Part shown: one piece after another, positions 8,101 to 14,730 of the stretch | Position numbering within the stretch: position 1 is the first letter of the stretch | How the letters are laid out: each line of letters opens with the position of its first letter | Assembly: GCA_052139835.1 (NCBI GenBank) | Contig: JBKQVT010000050.1 | Span: forward strand, 1-26,634 | Reading direction: 5' to 3' | Source: JBKQVT01 sp052139835 | GTDB taxonomy: Bacteria > Planctomycetota > Planctomycetia > Pirellulales > Thermoguttaceae | Length of the DNA: 26,634 bases | Notes under the pieces: model-generated | Databases searched by the model: none | Seen by the model: only the letters and a program-made list of their open reading frames with translations | What the model was told of the DNA's origin: nothing | Program-made: the position numbers and the translations under genes

Positions 8101-8943
8101 GAAGAGCAGGTAAAGAACCTGCTGGTAAGCGGCGCGGCCCGCGGCGTGCAAGTGCCCCTTTCCATGGTCGCCGACGTGCGCGTCGTCGAAGGCCCGAGCA
8201 TGATCAACAGCGAAAACGGCATGTTGCGCTCCTACGTGCAACTGGATGTCCGCGACCGCGACCTGGTGGGCTTCGTCGAGGACGCCCAGCGGGCCGTCGC
8301 GGGGCAGGTGAAGCTCCCGCAGGGCATGTTCCTGGAGTGGAGCGGCCAGTTCGAGCACCAGTTGCACGCCAAGAGAACCCTGCTGGTGGTCTTGCCCCTG
8401 GTGCTGCTGCTGATTTTCATCATCCTCTACCTGACCTACAGCGACCTGATGGACGCGGCGCTGATGATGATGGCGGTTCCCGAGGCCCTGGTGGGCGGCG
8501 TTTTCTTCCTCTGGTTGCTCGATACCTGGCTGGGCGGGTACAATTTCAGCGTCGCCGTGCAGGTCGGGTTCATCGCCTGCTTCGGCATGGCCACCGAGAC
8601 GGGCATCATCATGTTGGTTTATCTCCGCCAGGCCATCGAGCATCGCGGCGGCCTGGAAAAGATCGCCTCGCTGGCGGAACTCCGCCAGGCGGTCCTCGAC
8701 GGCGCCGTCCACCGCCTGCGGCCCAAGCTGCTCACCGAGGGCGTGGCCATCATCGCCCTGGCCCCCATGCTCTTCGCCGGCGGCGTCGGTCACGAAGTGC
8801 TCAACAGGATGGCCGCCCCCGTGCTGGGCGGCCTGCTGATCGCCGATGAAGTCGTGGATATTTTCATTCCCGTGCGGTTCTACTGGGTCCGGCGAGGACG
8901 CTGGCTGAAACTGCACAAGACCTCTTTACCCGAGGAGTCCTGA
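5173..8943 (+). CDS. CusA-type Cu(I)/Ag(I) RND efflux pump with a large periplasmic insertion
   Basis: 1256 residues, against about 1050 for E. coli CusA. It opens with the family start IEKIIEYSIRNRFVVILLA and NTPVDAIPDLSENQVIV. The proton-relay helix reads GVLVDQAIVMVENA, with Asp403 and Glu410 in the conserved positions. By alignment from memory, the three CusA methionines of the Cu(I)/Ag(I) path (M573, M623, M672) correspond to Met619 (ILDMPVT), Met669 (PLEMLET) and Met869 (RIDMLATG), which argues for monovalent copper or silver rather than Zn/Co/Cd. The extra length lies mainly between Met669 and Met869: 200 residues where CusA has 49, rich in Glu, Arg and Leu and probably helical. An added hydrophobic segment also appears near residues 555-580 (HACFLGVTAVTIAVSVILIV). 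The C-terminal half is typical (RDRDLVGFVEDAQ, GQFEHQLHAK, then six membrane helices). It overlaps the adaptor by 8 bases. Confidence 0.95.
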   Translation: MIEKIIEYSIRNRFVVILLALAVTVGGVYAVVNTPVDAIPDLSENQVIVFTDWMGRSPRDIEDQITYPLSVNLQGLAGVKAVRSSSEENFSMINVIFDDKVDFYFARERVLERLALASTFLPQGVVPYMAPDATALGQIFWYTVEGKGYDLGRLRAIQDWYVRYQLNAVPGVAQVASVGGYPIEYQIDVDPHKLRSYGVTLGELYAAVARSNSSVGGRVIHKGNTEYLIRSVGWIRSPADIEQVVVRSDPARGTPILVSNLATVGLGTQFRRSVLEKDGSEAVGGVVMMRYGENPLAVTKAVKEKIAALHAGLPPGVRIVPFYDRTRLIEGAVHTLGEILAHEMIIASLAILLILMHFRSAFVICLTLPLAVLVSFILMRLLGIASNIMSLAGIAISIGVLVDQAIVMVENATHQLTAHFGKSPVRGDTRELVIPACKTVGRPIFFSVMIILLSFIPVFALTGLEGKTFHPLAFTKSFAMIGVAILSITLVPALIPTFLRGRLRSEEESWLVRSLIAIYRPMLTWMLPRRNLAMWSFSALLIVGAGLFPMDAVLPFSWHACFLGVTAVTIAVSVILIVGRRWQVLSFLTLAALALGAYSFPKIGKEYMPPLDEGSILDMPVTVPRASVAEVADDIKARDALLRRFPEVEMVVGKAGRAETPTDPAPLEMLETVIDLRPKEDWPKRNLRYGDARRQTAVVLEKLAGRKLLELPAAAADRDALVNAATMAALGRLDAVLRALAMARNGELEAEFSRMRDLSQERRRALWQERLRGLNYELLDQAPGAYDWYCLDALRAAAKEQGLWTGPAKTAEADAALKQLRAELDGPFARGLLLWQKSKGELLEEMDSVVQMPGWGNIWTQPIINRIDMLATGVRTPIGVKVFGDDLEKIKRVSEEVAAVLRQVPGAVGVTPDQNMGKGYVEIVPDRRRAARYGINVGDIQDVIEVALGGKPITMTVEGRERFPVRIRYARHWREDEEQVKNLLVSGAARGVQVPLSMVADVRVVEGPSMINSENGMLRSYVQLDVRDRDLVGFVEDAQRAVAGQVKLPQGMFLEWSGQFEHQLHAKRTLLVVLPLVLLLIFIILYLTYSDLMDAALMMMAVPEALVGGVFFLWLLDTWLGGYNFSVAVQVGFIACFGMATETGIIMLVYLRQAIEHRGGLEKIASLAELRQAVLDGAVHRLRPKLLTEGVAIIALAPMLFAGGVGHEVLNRMAAPVLGGLLIADEVVDIFIPVRFYWVRRGRWLKLHKTSLPEES

Positions 8944-8944
8944 A

Positions 8945-9292
8945 ATGCGTGCGACATGGTTTCTTTCCGCGTTGAGTCTGTTGGGTCTGGCCGTATGGTT
9001 TTCCGGTTGCAGCCGCGAGGGCGGGCCGGCGGCCACTCCGCCCGCCGCTTCGCAATCCTCGGCCGCCGCGACCGCGGACGACCCGGCCCCGGGGCTGAAG
9101 AAGCTCGACCCGGCCGACCGCAAGCTGGCGGAGAAGCAGAAGTTCTGCCCGGTCAGCGGCGCGCTATTGGGCTCGATGGACAAGCCCGTCAAGGTCGTGG
9201 TCCAAGGCCGCACCGTCTTCCTCTGCTGCCCGGACTGCGAAGACGAGTTGAGGGCCCACACGGACAAGTACTTGAAGAAGCTGGGGAAGTAA
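8945..9292 (+). CDS. YHS-like metal-binding lipoprotein of the efflux operon
   Basis: 115 residues. The signal sequence ends in a lipobox-like FSGC, so Cys22 is probably lipidated. An Ala/Ser/Pro linker leads to a compact C-terminal domain with FCPVSG, LLGSMDKPVKVVVQGRTVF and LCCPDC, four or five cysteines in the arrangement of YHS-like domains. That domain is closely similar to the last 60 residues of the CusB-type adaptor, including the spacing and the LKKL tail, so one is a duplicate of the other. The ATG lies one base after the pump's TGA, with GAGGAG before it, so it is co-translated with the pump. An envelope-attached copper or silver carrier feeding or buffering the pump is the likely role; this is inferred. 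Confidence 0.85.
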   Translation: MRATWFLSALSLLGLAVWFSGCSREGGPAATPPAASQSSAAATADDPAPGLKKLDPADRKLAEKQKFCPVSGALLGSMDKPVKVVVQGRTVFLCCPDCEDELRAHTDKYLKKLGK

Positions 9293-9297
9293 GAAGG

Positions 9298-9361
9298 GAT
9301 TAGGGATTGGGGATTAGGGATTAGAGAAGCCCAAAGAAGCCCACCGGCTGCGTCCGGTGGG
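9298..9361. repeat. One-armed heptamer array and adjacent hairpin
   Basis: Just after the lipoprotein stop are four 7-base units (GGATTAG, GGATTGG, GGATTAG, GGATTAG). They are followed by a perfect hairpin, CCCACCGG/CCGGTGGG (9340-9347 and 9354-9361) with a 6-nt loop. There is no T-run, so it is not a standard terminator, though it marks the end of the efflux operon. Confidence 0.7.
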
Positions 9362-9428
9362 AACCGCGTTGACGGCGGTGCCATCGGCGGCTACGATGGG
9401 GGGCACGCTACGGCGGAGAATCCCCCCA

Positions 9429-10022
9429 ATGAAACCGCGCAAGCCGTTCCAGTTCAGCCTCGCCACGCTGATGCTGGCCGTGACGGCCTACGCGGTGCTC
9501 TTCGCGATATTGCGATCCCTGCGGGTCAGCAACTTCGCGTTTCTGAGCGTAACCCTCTATCTCACGACGGTGGTTTATAGTCAATGGGCGCTATGGGGCG
9601 GGCGCCGGCCCTACGAGGCCTCCGCCTTGACCAGCGGCGGACTGTTCGTCTTGGCCCTCCTCGCGCAATTCCGAAGCGTTCCGCATGGGCATCTTGCCGT
9701 CGGCCTTGGATTTGCCCTCCTCTCTGCATTCGGGGCCGGGGCCTTCGTCGGGTTCGGCGTGGCCGGTTTCATCGACGTGGGGCTGATGCTCAGCGAGATC
9801 GTCCGCGACATCCGGCGTCAGCCGTGGCAGCCGAACTCGTCGCTGTTCGCCGCGCCGTCGGCCGCCGCTGGGCCCGAGGACGGCAGGTCCACCGCCGGCA
9901 GGCGTCTGGCGGTGCTGGCCGCGCTGGCGGGGGTGTTTTTCCTGGTGCTGTTGTGGGGACGCATGGGCGGACAGGGTTGGGCCAGATGGTCCGTTTGGAT
10001 ACAAGAAATCTTTTTCCCCTAA
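9429..10022 (+). CDS. Small polytopic membrane protein, FQFSLATLM type
   Basis: 197 residues of unknown function. The N-terminus PRKPFQFSLATLMLAVTAYAVLF is of a kind I associate with many small planctomycete membrane proteins: a basic stretch, then FQFSLxTLM and a membrane helix. About five hydrophobic segments follow (FAFLSVTLYLTTVVYSQWAL, SGGLFVLALLAQF, LAVGLGFALLSAFGAGAFVGFGV, LAVLAALAGVFFLVLLWG). There is no catalytic motif. I chose the ATG at 9429 because it starts directly at the characteristic motif and GGAG lies upstream (9415-9418); an in-frame GTG at 9357 would begin inside a hairpin repeat. The next gene starts 30 bases later and also encodes a membrane protein, so the two are probably co-transcribed. 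Confidence 0.78.
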   Translation: MKPRKPFQFSLATLMLAVTAYAVLFAILRSLRVSNFAFLSVTLYLTTVVYSQWALWGGRRPYEASALTSGGLFVLALLAQFRSVPHGHLAVGLGFALLSAFGAGAFVGFGVAGFIDVGLMLSEIVRDIRRQPWQPNSSLFAAPSAAAGPEDGRSTAGRRLAVLAALAGVFFLVLLWGRMGGQGWARWSVWIQEIFFP

Positions 10023-10052
10023 TCCTTTCACCCTTTTTCGAGGTTTACGCCG

Positions 10053-10484
10053 ATGAACGAAAGTGAAAACGCTCCACGCGCCAACTGGCTCCTCGGTCTT
10101 GTCGGCGGCGTCGTCGGCGGGGCCGCGGGCTACGGCCTCTTCTTCCCCTTGTATTTCAAGTACGGGCTGTACGGCATCGTCTTGCCGGGCGCGGGGATCG
10201 GCCTGGGGTGCGAGCTCCTTTCCCGCGGCAAGTCCAACGCCCTGGGCGCCGTCTGCGGCATCTCCGCCGCGGCGCTCGGGCTATTCACGCAGTGGCAGAT
10301 CACGCTTCCCGCCGACATGAGCCTGGGCTTCTTCCTGACCCATCTGCATCAACTGCCAACCATGACCCTGGTCCTGCTCGGGGCCGGCGTGTTGTTCGCC
10401 TTTTGGTTCGGCCGGGGCCGCGAGCGCGTCCCCCGGCGGCGCGAGCCGAAGGCCGCGGATCGGCCGGAGGCGGGGTCGAATTGA
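10053..10484 (+). CDS. Small membrane protein, four predicted helices
   Basis: 143 residues of unknown function. After a polar start (NESENAPRANW) come glycine-rich membrane segments: LLGLVGGVVGGAAGYGLFFPL, YGIVLPGAGIGLGCELL, ALGAVCGISAAALGLF and MTLVLLGAGVLFAFWFG. The tail is short, basic and proline-rich. CGAGG lies 11 bases before the ATG. Glycine-zipper-like helices with a basic cytoplasmic tail are common in small bacterial membrane proteins and do not point to a specific role. It probably forms a two-gene unit with the preceding membrane protein. Confidence 0.75.
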   Translation: MNESENAPRANWLLGLVGGVVGGAAGYGLFFPLYFKYGLYGIVLPGAGIGLGCELLSRGKSNALGAVCGISAAALGLFTQWQITLPADMSLGFFLTHLHQLPTMTLVLLGAGVLFAFWFGRGRERVPRRREPKAADRPEAGSN

Positions 10485-10486
10485 CC

Positions 10487-10516
10487 TTGAACCGCAGCCC
10501 GGCCGCCGCGTAAGAT
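10487..10516 (+). promoter_or_regulatory. Promoter placing transcription start at the ATG of the fascin-like gene
   Basis: TTGAAC (10487-10492), an 18-bp spacer, and TAAGAT (10511-10516). Six bases separate the -10 box from the ATG at 10523, so transcription would start at or next to the first base of the start codon. No ribosome binding site fits in between, as expected for a leaderless mRNA. Confidence 0.5.
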
Positions 10517-10522
10517 ACGCCC

Positions 10523-11659
10523 ATGTGCCGCAAGACCATCCTTCCGCTCTGCGCGGTGGCGCTGCTGGTGGTGCTGCCGGCCGCGCCGCCGGCCGCCACG
10601 CCAGCGGCGGCCCCGGAAAAAGTCGTGCTGCGGACGGCCGGCGGGCGCTTCCTCCGCTTCGCCGAGGACGGCACGCTGCGGGCCCAGTCGTTCCTTCCCG
10701 GCGACAAAGACACCTGGGTGATCGTCTCCCGCGGAAAGGAGCAGATCGCCTTGAAGGCGCCGGGCGGTCGGTGGCTCATCCCCGGCGGCCGCAACGGCCG
10801 CACCCCGCGCGCGGGCGACGCGGCAGCGGAACCGGGCCAGCGCGAGACCTTCCAGCTTGTGCCGGCCGGGGCCAACCGCTTCGCCCTGCGGCCGCACGGT
10901 GCCACGGCCCTGTTGGTCTTCGATCCGGCCGATGCCCGGCTGGCCGATCCCAAGGCGCCCGCCTCGCCCGCGCCGCGCGAAACGGTGGAAATCTATCGCG
11001 TGGGCGACCTGCCCGCCGTGCTCGCCACGCTCCTGCCGGCGGCGCTGCACACCCTGGCGGCGGCCGAGCTGGCCGGCAAGCAGTATGACAAGACGCAGAC
11101 GCACAAGACGGAGAAGTACGTCGATCTGCCCGACCCCAGGCTCACGGACCTGAAGCACAAGAAGCGGCACAAGGTGATCTCGGTGACCGAGGAGGACCAC
11201 GTCCAGGCGCAACTGGACGGGCCGGCCGACATCCATATCCCGGCCCTGCCCTATCTGGCCGGCTATGCAAAGGACGGTCCCGGCGTGATCCTGCTGGGGG
11301 TCGATGCCCGGCTGCCGGTTCGCGGCCACGTGCAGTGCAAGCTGCCGGACCTGGCCAGCGCATCGACCGGCTTTCGTGCCGCGGTCGAGCTTTCGGCGGT
11401 GGCCGAGGTGGGAGTCCAGCGGGCCGGCGGCGACGTGAAGCTGGGCCCGCCGGCGGTGCTCGATCTGCGCGTCTCGGTCCCGCGGCTGGACCTTTCCAAC
11501 GACGTGTTGGAGACCGTCCGCCGCCAGATCCGCGACGCGATCAACCGCGAGTTGCGGCACAACGAGGGGCGGATTCGCCAGCAGGCCAACCACGCCCTGG
11601 ACAAGGCGATGTCCTCGCGCGAGGTCCGCATCCCGCTCGTCGGCTACCTGATGCGGTAA
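10523..11659 (+). CDS. Exported protein with fascin-like beta-trefoil N-terminal domain
   Basis: 378 residues. A signal peptide (KTILPLCAVALLVVLPAAPPA) is followed by a region from about 32 to 160 with the repeated pattern of fascin-type beta-trefoil domains: VVLRTAGGRFLRFAEDGTL, WVIVSRGKEQIALKAPGGRW, then FQLVPAGANRFALRPHG. Such domains bind ligands or other proteins rather than act as enzymes. The C-terminal half is different: a basic stretch (HKTEKYVDLPDPRLTD), then long beta strands (VDARLPVRGHVQCKLPDL, AAVELSAVAEVGVQ) and an amphipathic helix (NDVLETVRRQIRDAINRELR). This part loosely resembles lipid-binding tubular (TULIP-type) proteins, but I am not sure of it. The gene appears to have its own promoter with no leader, and is followed by a heptamer-array element. 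A periplasmic binding or surface protein is the best guess. Confidence 0.75.
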   Translation: MCRKTILPLCAVALLVVLPAAPPAATPAAAPEKVVLRTAGGRFLRFAEDGTLRAQSFLPGDKDTWVIVSRGKEQIALKAPGGRWLIPGGRNGRTPRAGDAAAEPGQRETFQLVPAGANRFALRPHGATALLVFDPADARLADPKAPASPAPRETVEIYRVGDLPAVLATLLPAALHTLAAAELAGKQYDKTQTHKTEKYVDLPDPRLTDLKHKKRHKVISVTEEDHVQAQLDGPADIHIPALPYLAGYAKDGPGVILLGVDARLPVRGHVQCKLPDLASASTGFRAAVELSAVAEVGVQRAGGDVKLGPPAVLDLRVSVPRLDLSNDVLETVRRQIRDAINRELRHNEGRIRQQANHALDKAMSSREVRIPLVGYLMR

Positions 11660-11698
11660 GCATCCATCACAAAATTCACCACGGCGAGCGAACGTCGC

Positions 11699-11795
11699 CG
11701 GTCTTGGGTCTTGGGGTTTAGGGCTTGGACTGGAAGGCCGTCTTAACTTATGGTTCACAAGGCAAGACCCAAGACCTAAGACCCAAGACCTAAGC
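11699..11795. repeat. Inverted heptamer-array element, AAGACCY type
   Basis: The right arm (11764-11795) holds four tandem 7-base units, AAGACCC, AAGACCT, AAGACCC and AAGACCT, followed by AAGCCC. The left arm (11701-11712, GTCTTGGGTCTT) is the exact complement of two units, then degenerates. The centre contains TGGACTGGAAGG, as in the element at 2154. It fills most of the gap between two tandem genes. Confidence 0.85.
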
Positions 11796-11814
11796 CCGAT
11801 GGCAGGCGAGGGTA

Positions 11815-11844
11815 TTGCCGCGTGTCTCCCGGGGCGGATACAAT
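11815..11844 (+). promoter_or_regulatory. Candidate promoter of the aldo/keto reductase gene
   Basis: TTGCCG (11815-11820), an 18-bp spacer, and TACAAT (11839-11844), giving a transcription start near 11851 and a leader of about 24 nt that contains the ribosome binding site. Confidence 0.5.
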
Positions 11845-11874
11845 GGATATCCTCACCGCAAGGACCCTTCGGCC

Positions 11875-12858
11875 ATGCAATACACCCTCCTCGGCCGCAC
11901 CGGCGTATCGGTGTCGCGGCTCTGCCTGGGCTGCATGAGCTACGGCGACCCGGCGTGGCGGCCCTGGGTCCTGGACCAACAGGCGGCCGTGCCCTTCTTC
12001 CGCAAGGCCGTCGAGGCCGGCATCAATTTCTTCGACACCGCCGACATCTACTCCCTGGGCGTCAGCGAGGAGATCACCGGCAAGCTCTTGCGGCAGTTCG
12101 CCAAGCCGGACGAGATCGTGCTGGCCACCAAGGTCTTCCATCGCATGAGCGACGCGCCCAACATGGGCGGCCTGTCGCGCAAACACATCCAGCAGGGCTG
12201 CGAGGATAGCCTGCGGCGGCTGGGTGTGGAGACGATCGACCTCTACCAGGTCCACCGCTTCGATCCGCAGGTGCCGCTGGAGGAGATGCTCGCGGCGCTG
12301 GACCTCCTGGTCCGCCAAGGGAAGGTGCGTTACCTCGGCGCCAGTTCGACGACCGCCTGGCGGTTCGCCCAGGCGATGGGGCTTGCGGAGCGTCACGGCT
12401 GGGCCCGCTTCGTCAGCATGCAGAACCACTACAACTTGATCTACCGCGAGGAAGAGCGGGAGATGCTGCCGCTCTGCCGGGCGGAGGGGATCGCGGTGAT
12501 CCCCTGGTCGCCGCTGGCCCGCGGACTCCTAGCCGGCACCCGCACCGCGCCCGACGACAAGACGGCCACGCCACGGGCGGCCAGCGACCGCTTTGCCTGG
12601 AGCCTTTACGATCAGCCGGGTGAGATCGAGGTGATGCGGGCCTGCCAGGAGGTGGCGGCCCGCCGCGGCGTCCAGAGTGCCCAAGTCGCCTTGGCCTGGC
12701 TCCTTTCCAATCCCGCCGTCACCGCCCCCATCGTCGGCGCCACGAAGCTCCAGCACCTCGAGGCGGCCCTCCAGGCCGTCGACCTGAATCTCAGTGAGGA
12801 AGACATCCAGACGCTCGAAGCGCCCTATCGGCCCCATGCCGTCCGCGGAGTCGATTGA
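11875..12858 (+). CDS. yajO: YajO-type aldo/keto reductase
   Basis: 327 residues, a full-length member of the NADPH-dependent aldo/keto reductases. It matches the E. coli YajO pattern closely: MQYTLLGRTGVSVSRLCLGC at the start, GINFFDTADIYSLGVSEEI with catalytic Asp and Tyr, VLATKVFHRMSD with the catalytic Lys, LYQVHRFDPQVPLEE with His, then SMQNHYNLIYREEEREMLPL and VIPWSPLARGLLAG around the cofactor site. The C-terminus has the expected ALAWLLSNPAVTAPIVGATK. The enzyme reduces aldehydes or ketones; YajO has also been linked to 1-deoxyxylulose 5-phosphate formation, but the true substrate here is unknown. AAGGA lies 10 bases before the ATG at 11875; an upstream in-frame ATG at 11815 falls within the promoter and lacks family similarity. 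Confidence 0.92.
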   Translation: MQYTLLGRTGVSVSRLCLGCMSYGDPAWRPWVLDQQAAVPFFRKAVEAGINFFDTADIYSLGVSEEITGKLLRQFAKPDEIVLATKVFHRMSDAPNMGGLSRKHIQQGCEDSLRRLGVETIDLYQVHRFDPQVPLEEMLAALDLLVRQGKVRYLGASSTTAWRFAQAMGLAERHGWARFVSMQNHYNLIYREEEREMLPLCRAEGIAVIPWSPLARGLLAGTRTAPDDKTATPRAASDRFAWSLYDQPGEIEVMRACQEVAARRGVQSAQVALAWLLSNPAVTAPIVGATKLQHLEAALQAVDLNLSEEDIQTLEAPYRPHAVRGVD

Positions 12859-12860
12859 AA

Positions 12861-12958
12861 GAGGAGTTAGAAGTTAGGAGTTAGGAGTTAGGAGTTAGAA
12901 TCGAGGAGCGGTGGGCGTTGGAGCCTTCTAACTCCTCGCTCCTAGCTTCTAACTTCTC
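12861..12958. repeat. Inverted heptamer-array element, GAGTTAG type with shared centre
   Basis: The left arm (12861-12900) is tandem 7-base units GAGTTAG/AAGTTAG. The right arm (12925-12958) is the inverted counterpart (CTTCTAA, CTCCTCG, CTCCTAG, CTTCTAA). The centre (12901-12924) contains GGAGCGGTGGGC, shared with the copy at 13821. It starts 2 bases after the reductase stop and ends 9 bases before the next ATG, so it fills the gap. Confidence 0.9.
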
Positions 12959-12967
12959 TTGCGTGCC

Positions 12968-13801
12968 ATGCTTCGCCACACCTTCCTCCACCTGCCCGGC
13001 ATCGGTTCCTATCGCGAGCGGGCCCTGTGGGAGCGGGGCATCCTCGATTGGGACCGATTCCTCGCGGCCGCGGAGACCGGCGATCTGCCGGAGCGCGTCT
13101 ACCAGCAAGGCGTGGCGATCCTCCGCCAGTCGAGCGCGGCCGCCGCGGCCGCCGACGTGGACTTCTTTCACCGGCTGTTGCCGCAGCGGGAAATGTGGCG
13201 GCTCTGCCCGGACTTTGCCCAGCGGGCACTCTTCCTCGACATCGAGACCACCGGCCTGTCGTCCTGGGGCGACGAAGTGACGGTGATCGGCTGCCTGGGC
13301 GGCGGGCGGTTGGCGCTGTTCGTCCGCGGGGTGAACCTGGACGAGTTTCCCGCCTACGTGCGGCAATTCCCCCTGCTGGTGAGTTTCAACGGCAGCCAGT
13401 TCGATGTGCCGTTTCTGCGGGCCCATTTCCCTCGCGCCCGCTTGGACCAGGCCCACATCGACCTGCGTTTCGTGCTCCACTCGCTGGGCTATCGCGGCGG
13501 GCTGAAGGCGGTGGAAAGGAGTCTTGGACTCCGCCGCCACCAGGCGATTCGCGAGGTCGACGGCTTCGAGGCCGTCCGGCTCTGGCGCCGCCACCAGCGC
13601 GGCGATCCGAGCGCGCTGGAGACGCTGCTCCTCTACAACCTGACCGACGTGGTCAATCTCGTCGAGTTGCTGGAGATCGCCGTGGCCGAGAAGTGTCGCC
13701 GGGCGGCGTTTCCCGGCGCGTTGCCCGGCGGCCGGTCTTCGCTGCCGAAGTTCGACCCGCAGCAATTAGCCGACTGGATCAAGCAGCACTTGGAGAAGTG
13801 A
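12968..13801 (+). CDS. YprB-type RNase H-like exonuclease
   Basis: 277 residues, predicted 3'-5' exonuclease of the DnaQ/RNase H-like fold. The N-terminus MLRHTFLHLPGIGSYRERA is a helix-hairpin-helix-like start seen in YprB-domain proteins. The nuclease motifs are in order: FLDIETTGLS (Exo I, Asp and Glu), SFNGSQFDVPFLRAHFP (Exo II, Asp) and LLLYNLTDVVNLVELLEIA (Exo III, Asp). Lengths between motifs are typical. The substrate, RNA or DNA, cannot be told from sequence. The ATG at 12968 is preferred over an in-frame TTG 9 bases earlier because it begins at the conserved start. There is no evident ribosome binding site; the upstream bases are the pyrimidine arm of the heptamer element. Confidence 0.88.
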   Translation: MLRHTFLHLPGIGSYRERALWERGILDWDRFLAAAETGDLPERVYQQGVAILRQSSAAAAAADVDFFHRLLPQREMWRLCPDFAQRALFLDIETTGLSSWGDEVTVIGCLGGGRLALFVRGVNLDEFPAYVRQFPLLVSFNGSQFDVPFLRAHFPRARLDQAHIDLRFVLHSLGYRGGLKAVERSLGLRRHQAIREVDGFEAVRLWRRHQRGDPSALETLLLYNLTDVVNLVELLEIAVAEKCRRAAFPGALPGGRSSLPKFDPQQLADWIKQHLEK

Positions 13802-13820
13802 ACTCACCACGGAAACCGCC

Positions 13821-13895
13821 TAGAAGTTAGGAGTTAGAATCGCGGAGCGGTGGGCCGTCAATGCTTCTAACTCCTAACTCCTAACTCCTAACTCC
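13821..13895. repeat. Inverted heptamer-array element between convergent genes
   Basis: Left arm 13821-13839 (TAGAAGTTAGGAGTTAGAA), centre 13840-13863 containing GGAGCGGTGGGC, right arm 13864-13895 of CTTCTAA/CTCCTAA units. It fills the gap between the exonuclease stop and the stop of the convergent membrane protein, a position expected for a bidirectional terminator. Confidence 0.9.
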
Positions 13896-13903
13896 TTGCC
13901 CTC

Positions 13904-14572
13904 CTACATTTGCAGCATTTCGAAGAGCGAATGGGCGATGGTTTGCGGGTTCCGCGCGATGATCGTGGCCAGGGCGGCCAGCAGGGTCACGCCGGCCACC
14001 AAGAGGGGAATGCCCAGGAGATTTCGCTTCACCGGCACGCCGGCCAGGGCCGCGGCCAGCGCCCGCTCCAGCTTACGCCAGCCGCCGAAGTCCTGCTGCG
14101 CGCCGCAGGAAACCAGGGCCACGTTGCGGGTGGCCGCGTGCGAGTCGAGGTGCAATTGCACGCCTAGGGCGGGCATTGCCAGGCTGTCGCCGGCCCAGCG
14201 GGCGGCGGCATCCAGCCGGGACACGGTCTCCGCCAGGATCGAGCGCAACTGATCGGCGGAAATGTTGTAGACGATCAGCCGCGGCCGCAACATCAGCAAC
14301 GCCAGCACCAGCAACATCGCGCACAGCGACACCTTAGTCCCCAGCACCACCAGGGGGCCCGTCGGGCCGAGCCGGTCCAGGGCCGCCTCGGGAAAGAACA
14401 ATTCCAGCGGCCCCACGAGGATCATGCCCGAGATCGCCAGCCCCAACGCCGCGGCATCCCGCGTGCCGGTCACCAGCAGGGCCCGCCGCGACAGGTTCAA
14501 CGCGCCGACCATGACCAGGTAAATGGCGACCGGCCCCAAGGCCACGCACAAGCGAAACGGGTCCACGTCCAT
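13904..14572 (-). CDS. Conserved-looking membrane protein, unknown function
   Basis: 222 residues. The N-terminal half has about four hydrophobic segments (LCVALGPVAIYLVMVGALNL, DAAALGLAISGMILVGPLELFF, then SLCAMLLVLALLML). A soluble cytoplasmic-type segment follows (IVYNISADQLRSILAETVSR, ALGVQLHLDSHAATRNVALV), then a final membrane helix (LLGIPLLVAGVTLLAALATII). There is no enzymatic motif that I recognise. The ATG at 14572 has GGGGGAG 8 bases upstream. A promoter with TAGAAT at 14608-14603 precedes it, with its -35 in the neighbouring repeat. It is last in a minus-strand group with another membrane protein and an M28-type peptidase, though the promoter suggests separate expression. Confidence 0.75.
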   Translation of the reverse strand: MDVDPFRLCVALGPVAIYLVMVGALNLSRRALLVTGTRDAAALGLAISGMILVGPLELFFPEAALDRLGPTGPLVVLGTKVSLCAMLLVLALLMLRPRLIVYNISADQLRSILAETVSRLDAAARWAGDSLAMPALGVQLHLDSHAATRNVALVSCGAQQDFGGWRKLERALAAALAGVPVKRNLLGIPLLVAGVTLLAALATIIARNPQTIAHSLFEMLQM

Positions 14573-14602
14573 CCGGAAAGCTCCCCCGGGATAACACCTC
14601 CT

Positions 14603-14631
14603 ATTCTAAAGGCGGAGGGCGGAGGGCGGAA
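14603..14631 (-). promoter_or_regulatory. Promoter with a repeat-derived -35 box
   Basis: On the minus strand TTCCGC (14631-14626), a 17-bp spacer, and TAGAAT (14608-14603), giving a start near 14596 and a leader of about 24 nt. The -35 hexamer lies within the purine/pyrimidine heptamer array at 14611-14643. Confidence 0.45.
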
Positions 14632-14730
14632 GGGGGAAGGGAAGATAAGGATGAAGGATAAAGGATGAAGGATGAGGGCCGGTTTCATCCTTCATCCTTC
14701 CGTTTATCCTTCCGTTTCCGCCTTCCCCCT
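14611..14730. repeat. Compound heptamer-array element, GGCGGAG and ATGAAGG types
   Basis: The purine arm begins with GGCGGAG, GGCGGAG, GGCGGAA and GGGGGAA, then changes to ATGAAGG, ATAAAGG, ATGAAGG, ATGAGGG. The right arm mirrors both in reverse order (CATCCTT units to 14700, then CCGCCTTCCCCCTTTC to 14730). The nested order suggests a long hairpin. Its right end encodes the last residues and the TAA of the gene at 14704. Confidence 0.85.

Noticed and set aside
7215..8849. Plus-strand open frame of 544 codons inside the pump gene
   Set aside because: It is the +1-type shadow of the pump; the composition is Arg/Gly/Pro-rich without motifs, while the pump frame shows family motifs throughout.
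9340..9361. Intrinsic terminator of the efflux operon
   Set aside because: The hairpin is perfect, but no T-run follows on either strand, so I list it only as a repeat hairpin.
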